From: Nitrospirota bacterium
GTDB lineage: Bacteria; Nitrospirota; Nitrospiria; Nitrospirales; Nitrospiraceae
Assembly (NCBI GenBank): GCA_040755395.1
Contig: JBFMAX010000004.1
Coordinates: forward strand, 248,001 to 312,000
Direction of reading: 5' to 3'
DNA: 64,000 bases
Part shown: piece after piece, positions 8,420 to 17,126 of the stretch
Layout: every line of letters begins with the position of its first letter
Numbering within the stretch: position 1 is the first letter of the stretch
The notes under the pieces: generated by a model
Told to the model about the DNA's origin: nothing
Seen by the model: only the letters and a program-made list of their open reading frames with translations
Database searches by the model: none
Position numbers and translations under genes: made by a program

Positions 8420-9793
8420 ATGGCGGAGCGTCAGGGCGCGATTCTGGTCGTTGATGACGATGCGGAGATGCGGGAACTGGTCCGGGATGTGCTCGCGGAG
8501 CGGGGCCATCAGGTGACCACGGCCGGCGGAGGCAGGGAGGCGCTGCAACGGCTCGCCGAAGGAGACTATGCGGCTGTCCTGACCGACCTGCGCATGAAGG
8601 AGATGCAGGGGATCGAGCTGCTGAACGAGATCAGGCGCCTGTATCCCGACACCGGCGTGATCCTGATGACGGCGTTCGGCTCCGTCGAGACGGCGGTCGA
8701 GGCGATGAAACACGGCGCGAGCGACTATCTCGTCAAGCCGGTGAAAACCGACGAGCTGGTCCGCGTGGTCGAACGCGTGTTGCGGGAGGCGGCCCTCCGG
8801 CGGGAGATCGCGCGTCTCCGGCGGGAAGTTCACAAGGAATACAGCTTCCACCAGATTCTGGGGAAGAGCAAGCCCATGCAGGAGGTGTTCGACCTGATCC
8901 GGCGGGTCGCCGACAGCCCGACGAACGTCCTGATCACCGGCGAGAGCGGGACGGGGAAAGAGTTGGTCGCCAAGGCGATCCATTACAACAGCGATCGCCG
9001 CCATGCGCCGTTCGTGCCGGTCAACTGCGCGGCCATTCCCGAGGCGCTGCTCGAAAGCGAGCTGTTCGGCCATATGAAAGGCGCCTTCACCGATGCGAAG
9101 GTGGACAAACGCGGGCTCTTTGAGGAGGCCCACACGGGGACGCTGTTCCTGGACGAGATCAGCGAACTGCCGATCATGCTCCAAGCCAAGCTGCTGCGGG
9201 CGATTCAAGAAAAAGTCATTCGCCGGGTCGGCGCGACAAAACCCATTCCCGTTGATGTTCGGATCATCGCGGCTACGAACCTAAACCTGGAGGAAGAGGT
9301 CAAGGCGAAACGGTTTCGGGAAGATCTTTACTACCGCTTAAACGTGATTGAAATTCCTCTGCCTCCGCTCCGTGAAAGACGCGAGGACATCGTCATGCTG
9401 GTGGATGCTTTCTTAAAGAAAGCGGGTGAGACCAGAGGCAAACGGGTCCAAGGCGTGAGCGAGGCGGCGCTTGCCTTGCTGGTCGATTACGTCTGGCCGG
9501 GGAATGTCCGCGAACTGGAAAATGTGGTCGAGCGCGCCGTGACCCTCAGCCGCGGGGACAAGATTGTTCCGGAGGATCTGCCGCCGGCGATCCAGGGCGC
9601 GCGCGGGGAGCGACGCATTCTCGACGAAGCGGCCGAGCGGACGCTCCCGTTGGAAGAAGTGGAAAAGGAATACATTCTGCGGATTCTGGAGAAGACCGGC
9701 GGAAACAAGTACCAGGCCGCGCATATTCTGGGGATCGACCGGAAGACGCTCTATCGCAAGCTGGGCGAGATCGAAGGCAAGGCGCAGGGGTGA
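8420..9793 (+). CDS. NtrC-family sigma-54 response regulator with a GAFTDA loop
   Basis: Two-component activator of 457 residues: receiver (acidic D12-D14, phospho-acceptor D56 in VLTDLRMK), AAA+ domain with GESGTGKE Walker A and LFLDEI Walker B, and a C-terminal Fis-type helix-turn-helix (GGNKYQAAHILGIDRKTLYRKL). The sigma-54 contact loop reads GAFTDA instead of GAFTGA. GGAGG eight bases before ATG 8420 supports that start over GTG 8414. The histidine kinase at 9798 follows after four bases and is the likely partner. The pair resembles AtoS/AtoC- and ZraS/ZraR-type systems, but the signal is unknown. Confidence 0.93.
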   Translation: MAERQGAILVVDDDAEMRELVRDVLAERGHQVTTAGGGREALQRLAEGDYAAVLTDLRMKEMQGIELLNEIRRLYPDTGVILMTAFGSVETAVEAMKHGASDYLVKPVKTDELVRVVERVLREAALRREIARLRREVHKEYSFHQILGKSKPMQEVFDLIRRVADSPTNVLITGESGTGKELVAKAIHYNSDRRHAPFVPVNCAAIPEALLESELFGHMKGAFTDAKVDKRGLFEEAHTGTLFLDEISELPIMLQAKLLRAIQEKVIRRVGATKPIPVDVRIIAATNLNLEEEVKAKRFREDLYYRLNVIEIPLPPLRERREDIVMLVDAFLKKAGETRGKRVQGVSEAALALLVDYVWPGNVRELENVVERAVTLSRGDKIVPEDLPPAIQGARGERRILDEAAERTLPLEEVEKEYILRILEKTGGNKYQAAHILGIDRKTLYRKLGEIEGKAQG

Positions 9794-9797
9794 CCGC

Positions 9798-10862
<1,065 letters not shown>

Positions 10863-10867
10863 CAAAA

Positions 10868-10908
10868 GCGAATAGCTGATAGCATACCAGCTCTATCCTC
10901 TATCCTCC
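10868..10908. repeat. Intergenic palindromic word repeat (TAGC/TATC words)
   Basis: Short words related to GAATAGCTGATAGC on the left and AGCTCTATCCTCTATCC on the right form an imperfect inverted repeat. It is one member of the locus-specific intergenic palindromes described in the findings. Confidence 0.45.
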
Positions 10909-11061
10909 CGCGGACTGTGGCATCCCGCGACATCCCTTCTCCCGGCCGATGGGGTTTTTCTCGCCATCGAGCCGACTCCCCGACGCACCCCCCGCGCTCC
11001 ATTCAACACTGAATCTTGAGGGATAATCGCGTGTTGCGCGGTCTGGCCCGACTGGACCGAT

Positions 11062-11077
11062 GGGCATACCCCTTGCG
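11062..11077 (+). promoter_or_regulatory. Possible sigma-54 promoter for the receiver at 11125
   Basis: GGGCATACCCCTTGCG keeps the GG and GC with the correct 12-base step but departs from consensus at the first base, the sixth base and the last base. It is 48 bases upstream of the GTG start. No matching enhancer palindrome was found 105-107 bp upstream, so this call is weaker than the others. Confidence 0.45.
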
Positions 11078-11124
11078 TCAGCTGGTGTCAGAAACCTCCC
11101 GGTCAAGCCGAAAGGGGAACATCC

Positions 11125-11505
11125 GTGCACGAAAGGAAAGCGGTCGTGTTGCTTGTGGTGGAAGACGATCAGGAGATGCGCAGCCTGCTCTGCGACGAGT
11201 TGATGAGCGACGGGTATCAGCTTCGGGAGGCCGCCACCGGGGAGGAGGCCCTCTCGTCGATCGGCAAGGAGGTGCCGGACTTGATCCTGACGGATCTCAA
11301 GATGCCGTCCGGGGGATTGGAGTATGTGAGTCGGCTGCGTCAGGCTGCGCCATGCTGCCCGATCGTGCTCATGACCGCCTTCGGCGAGCAAGGGATCCGG
11401 CAGGAGGCGTTCCATCGCGGGGCCACGGCCTATTTCGATAAGCCGGTCCGCATTGCCGAGTTGAAGGCAACCATCAAACGGCTGCTGGATCATCAGAGAG
11501 CATAG
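11125..11505 (+). CDS. Single-domain response regulator (receiver only)
   Basis: A 126-residue receiver protein without output domain. The acidic pocket is E13-D14-D15, the phospho-acceptor is D57 (LILTDLKMP), followed by the switch threonine in VLMTAF and the lysine in YFDKPV. It starts with GTG preceded by GGGGA at seven bases. It lies between a kinase/EBP pair and another EBP, so it may be a phosphate sink or relay in that network. The loop after the phospho-acceptor is slightly shortened (PSGGLEYV), common among EBP-type receivers. Confidence 0.9.
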   Translation: MHERKAVVLLVVEDDQEMRSLLCDELMSDGYQLREAATGEEALSSIGKEVPDLILTDLKMPSGGLEYVSRLRQAAPCCPIVLMTAFGEQGIRQEAFHRGATAYFDKPVRIAELKATIKRLLDHQRA

Positions 11506-11529
11506 TTTGAACAGAGCTCACAGCGAACA

Positions 11530-11590
11530 GCTTCACCCTCACCCCTCCCTCCCCCCTCGAGGGGGAGGGTGAGGGAGGGGGGTGATTTTC
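11530..11590. repeat. Strong C-run/G-run hairpin
   Basis: CCTCCCCCCTCGAGGGGGAGG is the core of a near-perfect inverted repeat, with CACCCTCACCCCTCC and GGTGAGGGAGGGGGGTG as outer arms. Related hairpins recur at 39908, 42093, 52614 and 54545. It lies between two genes on the same strand and may terminate or attenuate transcription. Confidence 0.65.
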
Positions 11591-11618
11591 ACGAGTGTAT
11601 AAAGAGGAGACAACGCAA

Positions 11619-13019
11619 GTGGAGATGGCCGGGTTTCCGAACGAATCCATAGCCAGCGGCCCCTTCGCCGATGAGGTGTTGAACGCCCGATTGGAGGCGC
11701 TCAGACTCCTGGCGGACCATCTTCCTAATCGTGTCCGGGTCGTGGTGCTTGGTCCGGATCTGCGGATTGTGTATTCCAATGAGCCGGCATGGACCTCGGC
11801 TGCCGATCTCGAATCCGCCCGTCCGGCCCCGTGCTATGAGGTCATTGGTAAACAGATCAAGCCCTGCGATCCCTGTCCGGCGATGCACTCGCTTGTCACA
11901 GGTGAAACGGCCTCAGTCCCGGCCGCGCCCGGCCACGCCTTTCCATGCGGAATCAGTCAGGCGTTTCCTTTGAAGTCCTCTCGAAACGACACGCAATCGG
12001 TCCTCGTGTTGCTGCATCCTCCGAAGGGGACGGGTAGAGGGCCGGCGCCGGAGAATGACGTCCACGAGGAACGGGAAGACGAACGACTCGGCGACCTGAT
12101 CGGCCGCAGCCCGGTGATGCGGCAGATGTTCGAGATGATTCGTCTGGTCGCCGACAGCCAGGCGACGGTGCTGCTCCAAGGTGAAAGCGGGACGGGGAAA
12201 GAATTGGTCGCGAAAACGATCCACCGGCTCAGCGCCCGTTGCGATCGCCCCTTCGTGGTCGTTGACTGCGGGTCCTTGCCCGAGGCCTTGCTGGAGAGCG
12301 AGCTGTTCGGCCATGTGAAGGGCGCCTTCACGGGAGCCGTCTCGTCCAAGCGCGGGCTGTTCGAGGAAGCCGATGGAGGGACGATCTTTCTCGACGAAGT
12401 CGCGGACACGTCCCTGCAATTTCAGGCCAAGCTGCTGCGGGTGTTGCAAGAGGGCGAGATCAAACCGGTCGGAAGCAACCAGCGGATCAAAGTGGATGTG
12501 CGGGTCATTTCCGCCAGCAACAAAGATCTTCTGGATCTCGTGAAGGCGAAAGCGTTTCGCCAGGACCTCTACTATCGACTGGCCGTGTTGCCGTTGTTCC
12601 TGCCGCCGCTCCGCGAACGGCGCGAAGACATCCCGCTGCTGGTGCGGCACTTCATGGCGGTGTCCTGCAAGCGACATCGACAACCCGTCCGAGTCGTGAC
12701 CCCGGAGGCCATGCGGGCGTTGACCAACGCGCCCTGGCCCGGGAATGTGCGCGAGTTACAGCATGTGATCGAGCGCGCCGTTGTGACCACCAGCGGCTCC
12801 GAACTGACCTGCAAGGATATCGCCGGGCTGGCGTCGCTCCCTCCTTGCGGCGATTTGCGGACCGTTTCGCGCGGCGCCGCGGAGCAGGCGGAGCGGGCCC
12901 GCATCCTCGAAGCGCTCCAGGAAGCCGGGGGCAACCGGGTCAAGGCCGCCCGTCTCCTCAGGATCAGCCGCGCCAGCCTCTACAACAAGCTGCGCGCCTA
13001 TGGGATCGACCGTGAATAG
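11619..13019 (+). CDS. Sigma-54 activator with N-terminal PAS-like sensor (no receiver)
   Basis: A 466-residue enhancer-binding protein. The N-terminal ~140 residues are a PAS-like sensor, not a receiver, with a cysteine pattern in PCYEVIGKQIKPCDPCPA (C-x12-C-x2-C) that could hold a metal or act as a redox switch. The AAA+ domain has GESGTGKE, an intact GAFTGA loop and FLDEV. A Fis-type helix-turn-helix closes the protein (GGNRVKAARLLRISRASLYNKL). GTG 11619 is chosen because AGGAG ends nine bases upstream. A TGCAA-N3-TTGCA palindrome lies 28 bases past its stop and may be its own target. Confidence 0.9.
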   Translation: MEMAGFPNESIASGPFADEVLNARLEALRLLADHLPNRVRVVVLGPDLRIVYSNEPAWTSAADLESARPAPCYEVIGKQIKPCDPCPAMHSLVTGETASVPAAPGHAFPCGISQAFPLKSSRNDTQSVLVLLHPPKGTGRGPAPENDVHEEREDERLGDLIGRSPVMRQMFEMIRLVADSQATVLLQGESGTGKELVAKTIHRLSARCDRPFVVVDCGSLPEALLESELFGHVKGAFTGAVSSKRGLFEEADGGTIFLDEVADTSLQFQAKLLRVLQEGEIKPVGSNQRIKVDVRVISASNKDLLDLVKAKAFRQDLYYRLAVLPLFLPPLRERREDIPLLVRHFMAVSCKRHRQPVRVVTPEAMRALTNAPWPGNVRELQHVIERAVVTTSGSELTCKDIAGLASLPPCGDLRTVSRGAAEQAERARILEALQEAGGNRVKAARLLRISRASLYNKLRAYGIDRE

Positions 13020-13046
13020 CGCATCGCTCTGCTTCCCTTCCCGAGA

Positions 13047-13059
13047 TGCAAACTTTGCA
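13047..13059. promoter_or_regulatory. Enhancer site (TGCAA-ACT-TTGCA) for the 13167 promoter
   Basis: A perfect inverted repeat, extended to ATGCAAA-C-TTTGCAT, 107 bp upstream of a sigma-54 promoter. The same element at nearly the same distance precedes the promoters at 14729 and 19149. Binding by an EBP is inferred. Confidence 0.7.
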
Positions 13060-13166
13060 TGCCCCTCAGGTCGCCGGGATCCTCTTTCTCGCTCACTCCT
13101 GAACAGCGGACCTCCAAGTTTTGAATTTCATTGAAAAGATAAGCTCGAAGGTCTTGGCTGCCTTGA

Positions 13167-13182
13167 CGGCACATCTGTTGCT
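13167..13182 (+). promoter_or_regulatory. Sigma-54 promoter for the zinc-ribbon/TPR operon
   Basis: CGGCACATCTGTTGCT matches the -24/-12 consensus at every position except the first T. GG and GC are 12 bases apart. Transcription should start near 13193, about 40 bases before the GTG at 13233. Confidence 0.78.
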
Positions 13183-13232
13183 CGCCCGGTGAGAAATGAA
13201 AGTAGCTGAGCGCGAACGGAAGATGTCCGGAC

Positions 13233-13424
13233 GTGAGACCCCTTACCTGCGCTTCCTGCGGCCAAACGCTGACCCACGCGATCTGGGACAAGCTGACGGA
13301 ACAGGTCTACTGCGACCGCTGCATTCCCCCGTTGCCCCCGGCCTCAGACCGGAACATCCGGTCTCGTAGCCCGATGGACACGAGCCGCCGGACGGGCTTG
13401 GTACGGAAACGATCCGATGAATGA
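13233..13424 (+). CDS. Small zinc-ribbon-like protein (two CxxC pairs)
   Basis: A 63-residue protein of unknown function. CASC (residues 6-9) and CDRC (residues ~27-30) form a four-cysteine zinc- or iron-binding knuckle; the C-terminal half is basic and probably disordered. It starts with GTG about 40 bases after the predicted transcription start. Its stop overlaps the start of the next small gene by eight bases, so the two are coupled. The operon continues with a TPR-like protein. A similar four-cysteine protein occurs at 15441. Function is not known; a role as metal-binding or rubredoxin-like partner is possible. Confidence 0.7.
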   Translation: MRPLTCASCGQTLTHAIWDKLTEQVYCDRCIPPLPPASDRNIRSRSPMDTSRRTGLVRKRSDE

Positions 13425-13590
13425 CGAAGCCGAGAAGGTGTTGGAACCCGAGGACAGCCCGTGTGAGTGCTGCGGGCGCACGTCGCCGCGCCTTTTCTTC
13501 GACCAGCGAAGCCGGCTGCTGCTGTGCCCGCGGTGCTTCAAGGGCATGCGAGAGCTACGAACGCACCAAACCTTCCGTGAGTCTGCGTAG
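13417..13590 (+). CDS. Small zinc-ribbon protein, 57 residues
   Basis: A short gene overlapping the previous one by eight bases (ATGAATGA). It encodes a compact acidic-to-basic protein with CECCGR near residue 16 and CPRCF near residue 37. This C-x2-C ... C-x2-C pattern is typical of a zinc ribbon, with the hydrophobic strand RLFFDQRSRLLL between the pairs. The arrangement closely parallels 15441-15623 (YCDRCARRSSTLVLDDL...LCAEC), so the two are probable paralogues. Function unknown. Conserved CxxC spacing, coupling to neighbours and a sigma-54 promoter upstream argue that it is real. Confidence 0.72.
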   Translation: MNDEAEKVLEPEDSPCECCGRTSPRLFFDQRSRLLLCPRCFKGMRELRTHQTFRESA

Positions 13591-13614
13591 CGTCACAAGA
13601 GATCAGGCGATCTT

Positions 13615-13932
13615 GTGCGACGGAAGACCCGATACCAGATACAAATTGCCGATGAAGAAACGAAGCTCCGCTGGTTGATCAGCCGCCAACCCGGCAGCCT
13701 GGAACTCCGGTATTACCTGCTGTTCCTCTTGGTGGCTAACCGGCGATATATGCAGGCAGCCAAGGAATGTGCGCGGATTCTGGAGCGTCACTCGGACGAC
13801 GTGATCGCCAGAATATGGATGGCGGCTTTGGGAAGGCGGCTGCTCCTGGCGCAGGTCCGTCGCGCGATTCGGCGGCGGCGCAAGAGGCGTGGAAATCGTT
13901 TGTGGAGGCATGTCTGCCGCTACTCGGAGTGA
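13615..13932 (+). CDS. Small TPR-like protein
   Basis: A 105-residue protein whose centre reads like one and a half tetratricopeptide repeats (PGSLELRYYLLFLLVANRRY, then AAKECARILERHSDDVIA). The C-terminus is strongly basic (RRAIRRRRKRRGNR). TPR proteins act as protein-protein adaptors. It is the third gene in the sigma-54-driven run starting at 13233. GTG 13615 is the only reasonable start; a downstream start would cut the repeat. Other small TPR proteins occur at 14793 and 20091 behind the same kind of promoter. Confidence 0.62.
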   Translation: MRRKTRYQIQIADEETKLRWLISRQPGSLELRYYLLFLLVANRRYMQAAKECARILERHSDDVIARIWMAALGRRLLLAQVRRAIRRRRKRRGNRLWRHVCRYSE

Positions 13933-14021
13933 CGCGGTCGCGACTAGCACGGCCGGGCTTTGTGTTGTCCACCAAGCCCTCATGCTTTATCATCAGTCCG
14001 CCGCACCGTCGACACGTCATC

Positions 14022-14384
14022 TCACGACGCCTTCGAAAGCGGCTCGTTCCCGGCCGCGGGAGTCATATCGCCCTGCTCAGGCTGGTGCGAAGAGGGCGCG
14101 CCCATTCCCCTTGGAATATGCAGCCTCTTCAGCACCTCGTGTTCTCCTTCTTTCACAAACTGGGCGGAGACCCAGTCTCCGACGATCAGATCGGCCAGGG
14201 TCTTGCGCTCATCGCCCGCGAGGATTTCGCTGTCTGGCCTGACGTCCAGACGCCGAACTCTCTTGCCGTCGTGCTCGGAAGGCTGAATGACGATGGTGTG
14301 GTGGACCAGATCGAGCCCAACGAGGGTCCCCCGCAGCTTATAAGCCTTTTGGGACGTCCGTTTCTGAAGCGTGTTGGCTGCCAT
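14022..14384 (-). CDS. Hypothetical protein with a beta-rich (DUF5666-like) domain
   Basis: A 120-residue protein. Residues ~15-90 read as alternating beta strands (YKLRGTLVGLDLVHHTIVIQP, VRRLDVRPDSEIL, LIVGDWVSAQFV), the pattern of small OB/DUF5666-type barrels that often sit in secreted or periplasmic proteins. No signal peptide is evident here, and the C-terminal 30 residues look disordered. AGGAG at the right distance before ATG 14384 supports the start. It is transcribed against its neighbours and appears to be a single-gene unit. No function is assigned; the domain resemblance is by eye only. Confidence 0.65.
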   Translation of the reverse strand: MAANTLQKRTSQKAYKLRGTLVGLDLVHHTIVIQPSEHDGKRVRRLDVRPDSEILAGDERKTLADLIVGDWVSAQFVKEGEHEVLKRLHIPRGMGAPSSHQPEQGDMTPAAGNEPLSKAS

Positions 14385-14610
14385 GGCTGTGTCTCCTCTT
14401 CTTCAAATAAATGGCGCTGTTGATCGACGAGCCTTATTAGAACCGTGAACGCATACAGCATGCCTCGGTAGCTGAGAAGGGTTCGTGTTATGACGGGGAA
14501 GCGCCGGAGCCGGCGGAAAACTCGGAGGAACGACGCGGGGCGGAAGCCTAGACGCGAGTGAGAGAGCCGGTATCACACTCCATCGTCGTCGGAACAGTCC
14601 TGCGGATAAG

Positions 14611-14623
14611 TGCAATCTTTGCA
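14611..14623. promoter_or_regulatory. Enhancer site (TGCAA-TCT-TTGCA) for the 14729 promoter
   Basis: A perfect inverted repeat 105 bp upstream of the sigma-54 promoter, matching the elements at 13047 and 19030 in sequence and distance. Confidence 0.7.
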
Positions 14624-14728
14624 GCCTTCATCCTGGCTGTGAAGGGAGGGCTGTCGCCGGCCGGCCTGTGCAGCGTAATTCTTCAAGTTGAACGATGAGT
14701 TGCCCATGTGGACATGCGGTGTGGCTGA

Positions 14729-14744
14729 TGGTGCGCGAGTTGCT
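14729..14744 (+). promoter_or_regulatory. Sigma-54 promoter for the TPR gene at 14793
   Basis: TGGTGCGCGAGTTGCT keeps TGG..C and TTGCT with the correct 12-base GG-GC step. The predicted transcript starts near 14756, about 37 bases before ATG 14793. Confidence 0.72.
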
Positions 14745-14792
14745 TATGACAAAAAACAGGCAATGCTGCAGGAGCCCATCAGCCCGCGATAA

Positions 14793-15332
14793 ATGGAAAA
14801 GGTTGAGGACTTGAGGAAGGAGCTACAGATCCCCGTCGTTGACCTGGCGACTCGCCTCCGGCGGATCACGGAAATCCTGGATCAGATCGTGCCGGAAGCG
14901 GAAGAGCGCCATGTGGAGGTTCAGGCTTCGCTCGCACGGACCTTCGCGCACATCGCTCGCCATGACATCGCTCAGGCTATCTCCCTCCTGGAGAACATGC
15001 TCAGGAAAGATCCGCTCTGGCTTCGCGGGTATCTGCTCTTAGGCACCATCTACGAAGAAGCACAGGGCGCCGGGCAAGCCATCGCCGTGCTCGAGAGCGG
15101 GATCAACATCTGCCGGGCGTGCCTCCGGTCATCCGCCATGCAAAGTTGCTCCCTGATCAAGAGGGGAACGTTCGGCCATGAAGTACGGTCTCGTCTCCTG
15201 CGTCGAGCCGCCTGCCTCTCGCGTTACGAACGGATTCTGCGACACCGGTTTGCACAAGTGCTGGTCCAGGCGGGCCGCTTCGAGGAGGCGCTCCAATATT
15301 GGACCGAATTCGAGCCCCTGCATTGCGCCTGA
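14793..15332 (+). CDS. TPR-repeat protein
   Basis: A 179-residue protein. Residues ~40-110 form two tetratricopeptide-like helical pairs (ARTFAHIARHDIAQAISLLENMLRKDP and WLRGYLLLGTIYEEAQGAGQAIAVLESGI). A second pair near the C-terminus reads HRFAQVLVQAGRFEEALQYW. Between them is a Cys-containing basic stretch (CRACLRSSAMQSC) that interrupts the repeats. It is probably an adaptor protein. It follows a sigma-54 promoter with an enhancer palindrome and precedes a small zinc-ribbon gene on the same strand, mirroring the arrangement at 13233-13932. Confidence 0.75.
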   Translation: MEKVEDLRKELQIPVVDLATRLRRITEILDQIVPEAEERHVEVQASLARTFAHIARHDIAQAISLLENMLRKDPLWLRGYLLLGTIYEEAQGAGQAIAVLESGINICRACLRSSAMQSCSLIKRGTFGHEVRSRLLRRAACLSRYERILRHRFAQVLVQAGRFEEALQYWTEFEPLHCA

Positions 15333-15440
15333 TGGCATGCCGCGCAGGCTCTGCGAACGCATGAGGCGGCGAGTTGAGGGTGACGGGAAGAGCGATGAAA
15401 GGGATCCACATGGGACCAACCAAAAGGAGGATCTAACTTC

Positions 15441-15623
15441 ATGAACATGGTGAAAACATCGGGGCAGGAACAGGCGCCGGTGCAGTACTGTGACCGGTGC
15501 GCCCGGCGGTCGTCAACCCTGGTTCTTGATGACCTCAGCTTGCAGGAACTCTGCGCTGAGTGCCGGCGGGAACTGGCACGATTACGGGCAAGACACATTC
15601 AGCCCATCAAGGCGGGGCGCTGA
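15441..15623 (+). CDS. Small zinc-ribbon protein, 60 residues
   Basis: A four-cysteine mini-protein: YCDRC near residue 17 and LCAEC near residue 37, with a hydrophobic strand (STLVLDDLSLQEL) between. This is the zinc-ribbon layout also seen at 13417-13590. An almost perfect ribosome site (AAAGGAGG) lies ten bases before ATG 15441. It is the second gene behind the sigma-54 promoter at 14729, about 110 bases after the TPR gene. No function is assigned. Pairing of a small ribbon protein with a TPR protein at two loci suggests they work together. Confidence 0.75.
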   Translation: MNMVKTSGQEQAPVQYCDRCARRSSTLVLDDLSLQELCAECRRELARLRARHIQPIKAGR

Positions 15624-15728
15624 CCGGGTCCAAGGTCCGCCGGCGGCCGGCGCGTTCGCGGGGATATACAGGGTGGTCCGGCGGTGTTAGCATACCGGTG
15701 AGTCTCACTCCAAGCCCGGTTGATCAGG

Positions 15729-17126
15729 ATGTTCCGGCCCGTTCCAGAGACCACGCTTTTCCGCGGGATTCCGTTTCGCCTGATCGCGTCCGTCCTTTTG
15801 ATCCTCGCGCTCGCCGTCTCGGTCATCCTCCTCTTCAGCTTAGAGCATGAGAAGCTCCTCTTGCGGGGGCTCACGGAAGGCAAGCCCGTTCCCACGGAGC
15901 TCTTTCCTGCGCTCTGGCAGTCACGCCGCGATCTGATCGCGGTGACCGTCCTCCTGTTCCTGGTCAGCGCGATCGGCATCGCCGCCGTGATCACGTTCTT
16001 GCATTATCACAGCACCAGGCGGACCCTCGAAGAGGTGAAAGGGCTTGCGCGGAATATCCTGCAGAGCATCCCGACCGGGGTGCTCACGGTGAACCGCGAC
16101 GGAGTCATCACGGCCGTCAATCCGACGGCCGAAGCGGTGTTGAAACGGTCGTCGTCGGGCTTGCTCGGCCATCCCTACGAGTCGGTGTTCGCCGAAGGCG
16201 AAACGATCCGGGCGGTGCTCGACGAGGCGTTGCGCAGTCACCGGCACGTGAGTCAAAAGGATTTGCCTTACGAGAGGGGCGACGACCTGGCGCGGACGAT
16301 CCGCGTCAGCACCGCCGAGTTGACGGGAGACGACGGTCAACCGGCCGGTGTCATTCTGCAGGCCCAGGACGTCACCGAATGGCTGGCGTTGGAACGACGC
16401 GTCCACGTCGCCGAGAAGCTCGCGGCGTTACACACCTTGTCGGCCGGGATGGCGCACGAGCTGCGGAATCCGCTCAGCGCGATGGATTTGAATCTGCATC
16501 TGCTGGAAGAGGAACTGAAGGACAAAGAGGCGTTGGGTCCGCAGGCCGCGCATTATTTGCACGTGCTCAATGCGGAATGCCGGCGGCTGTCCGCGATCCT
16601 GGACAACTTTATGAAATTCGCCCGGCCCGGAGCCCCCAGCCTCCATGAAGTGGACATGAAGAAACTGATCGCGCACATTTTAGCGCTCATGCAATTCGAG
16701 GCGGAGGAGCGTAAGATCCGCATCGAGCGAATCATCGAAGAAGGATTGCCGCCTGTGCTGGGCGATGAAACCCAGATCAGCCAGGTCCTGGTGAACGTGG
16801 TGGTCAATGCGTTTCATGCCATGCCGGAAGGCGGTATCTGCCGGGTCGGCGCCTTTCGGCGCGAGGCTGACGGGCAACCGTGGGTCGAGATCTCCGTCAG
16901 GGACACGGGGGTGGGGATCAAGCAGGAAGAGTTGGCGCGGCTGTTTGAGCCGTTCTACACCACGAAGCCGAGCGGGAGCGGGCTGGGCCTGGCGATTGCC
17001 TATCGAATTATCCAGGACCACGCCGGGACGATCGAAGTCACGAGCGCGCCGGGGAACGGCGCAACGGTCGTGATGAAGTTTCCGGCGGTCGTTGGACCGC
17101 CGCAGGCGGCCGCGGTGGGATCATGA
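15729..17126 (+). CDS. Membrane sensor histidine kinase, partner of the EBP at 17123
   Basis: A 465-residue two-component kinase. Two transmembrane helices (residues ~15-37 and ~65-90) enclose a short periplasmic loop. They are followed by a PAS domain (NILQSIPTGVLTVNRDGVITAVN), a HisKA helix with H243 in MAHELRNPLSAMD, and a HATPase with NVVVNAFHAM, DTGVGI, FYTTK and SGSGLGLAI. The layout resembles ZraS/AtoS kinases that partner with NtrC-type regulators. Its last four bases overlap the start of the regulator (ATGA). ATG 15729 is preferred over TTG 15720; no strong ribosome site marks either. Confidence 0.92.
   Translation: MFRPVPETTLFRGIPFRLIASVLLILALAVSVILLFSLEHEKLLLRGLTEGKPVPTELFPALWQSRRDLIAVTVLLFLVSAIGIAAVITFLHYHSTRRTLEEVKGLARNILQSIPTGVLTVNRDGVITAVNPTAEAVLKRSSSGLLGHPYESVFAEGETIRAVLDEALRSHRHVSQKDLPYERGDDLARTIRVSTAELTGDDGQPAGVILQAQDVTEWLALERRVHVAEKLAALHTLSAGMAHELRNPLSAMDLNLHLLEEELKDKEALGPQAAHYLHVLNAECRRLSAILDNFMKFARPGAPSLHEVDMKKLIAHILALMQFEAEERKIRIERIIEEGLPPVLGDETQISQVLVNVVVNAFHAMPEGGICRVGAFRREADGQPWVEISVRDTGVGIKQEELARLFEPFYTTKPSGSGLGLAIAYRIIQDHAGTIEVTSAPGNGATVVMKFPAVVGPPQAAAVGS

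Larger units (their letters stand above)
14385..14792. other. Divergent regulatory region
   Basis: About 400 bases without a gene. The right part holds an EBP site (14611-14623) and sigma-54 promoter (14729-14744) for the gene at 14793. The left part must carry the promoter of the minus-strand gene ending at 14384. No other element was recognised. Confidence 0.5.
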
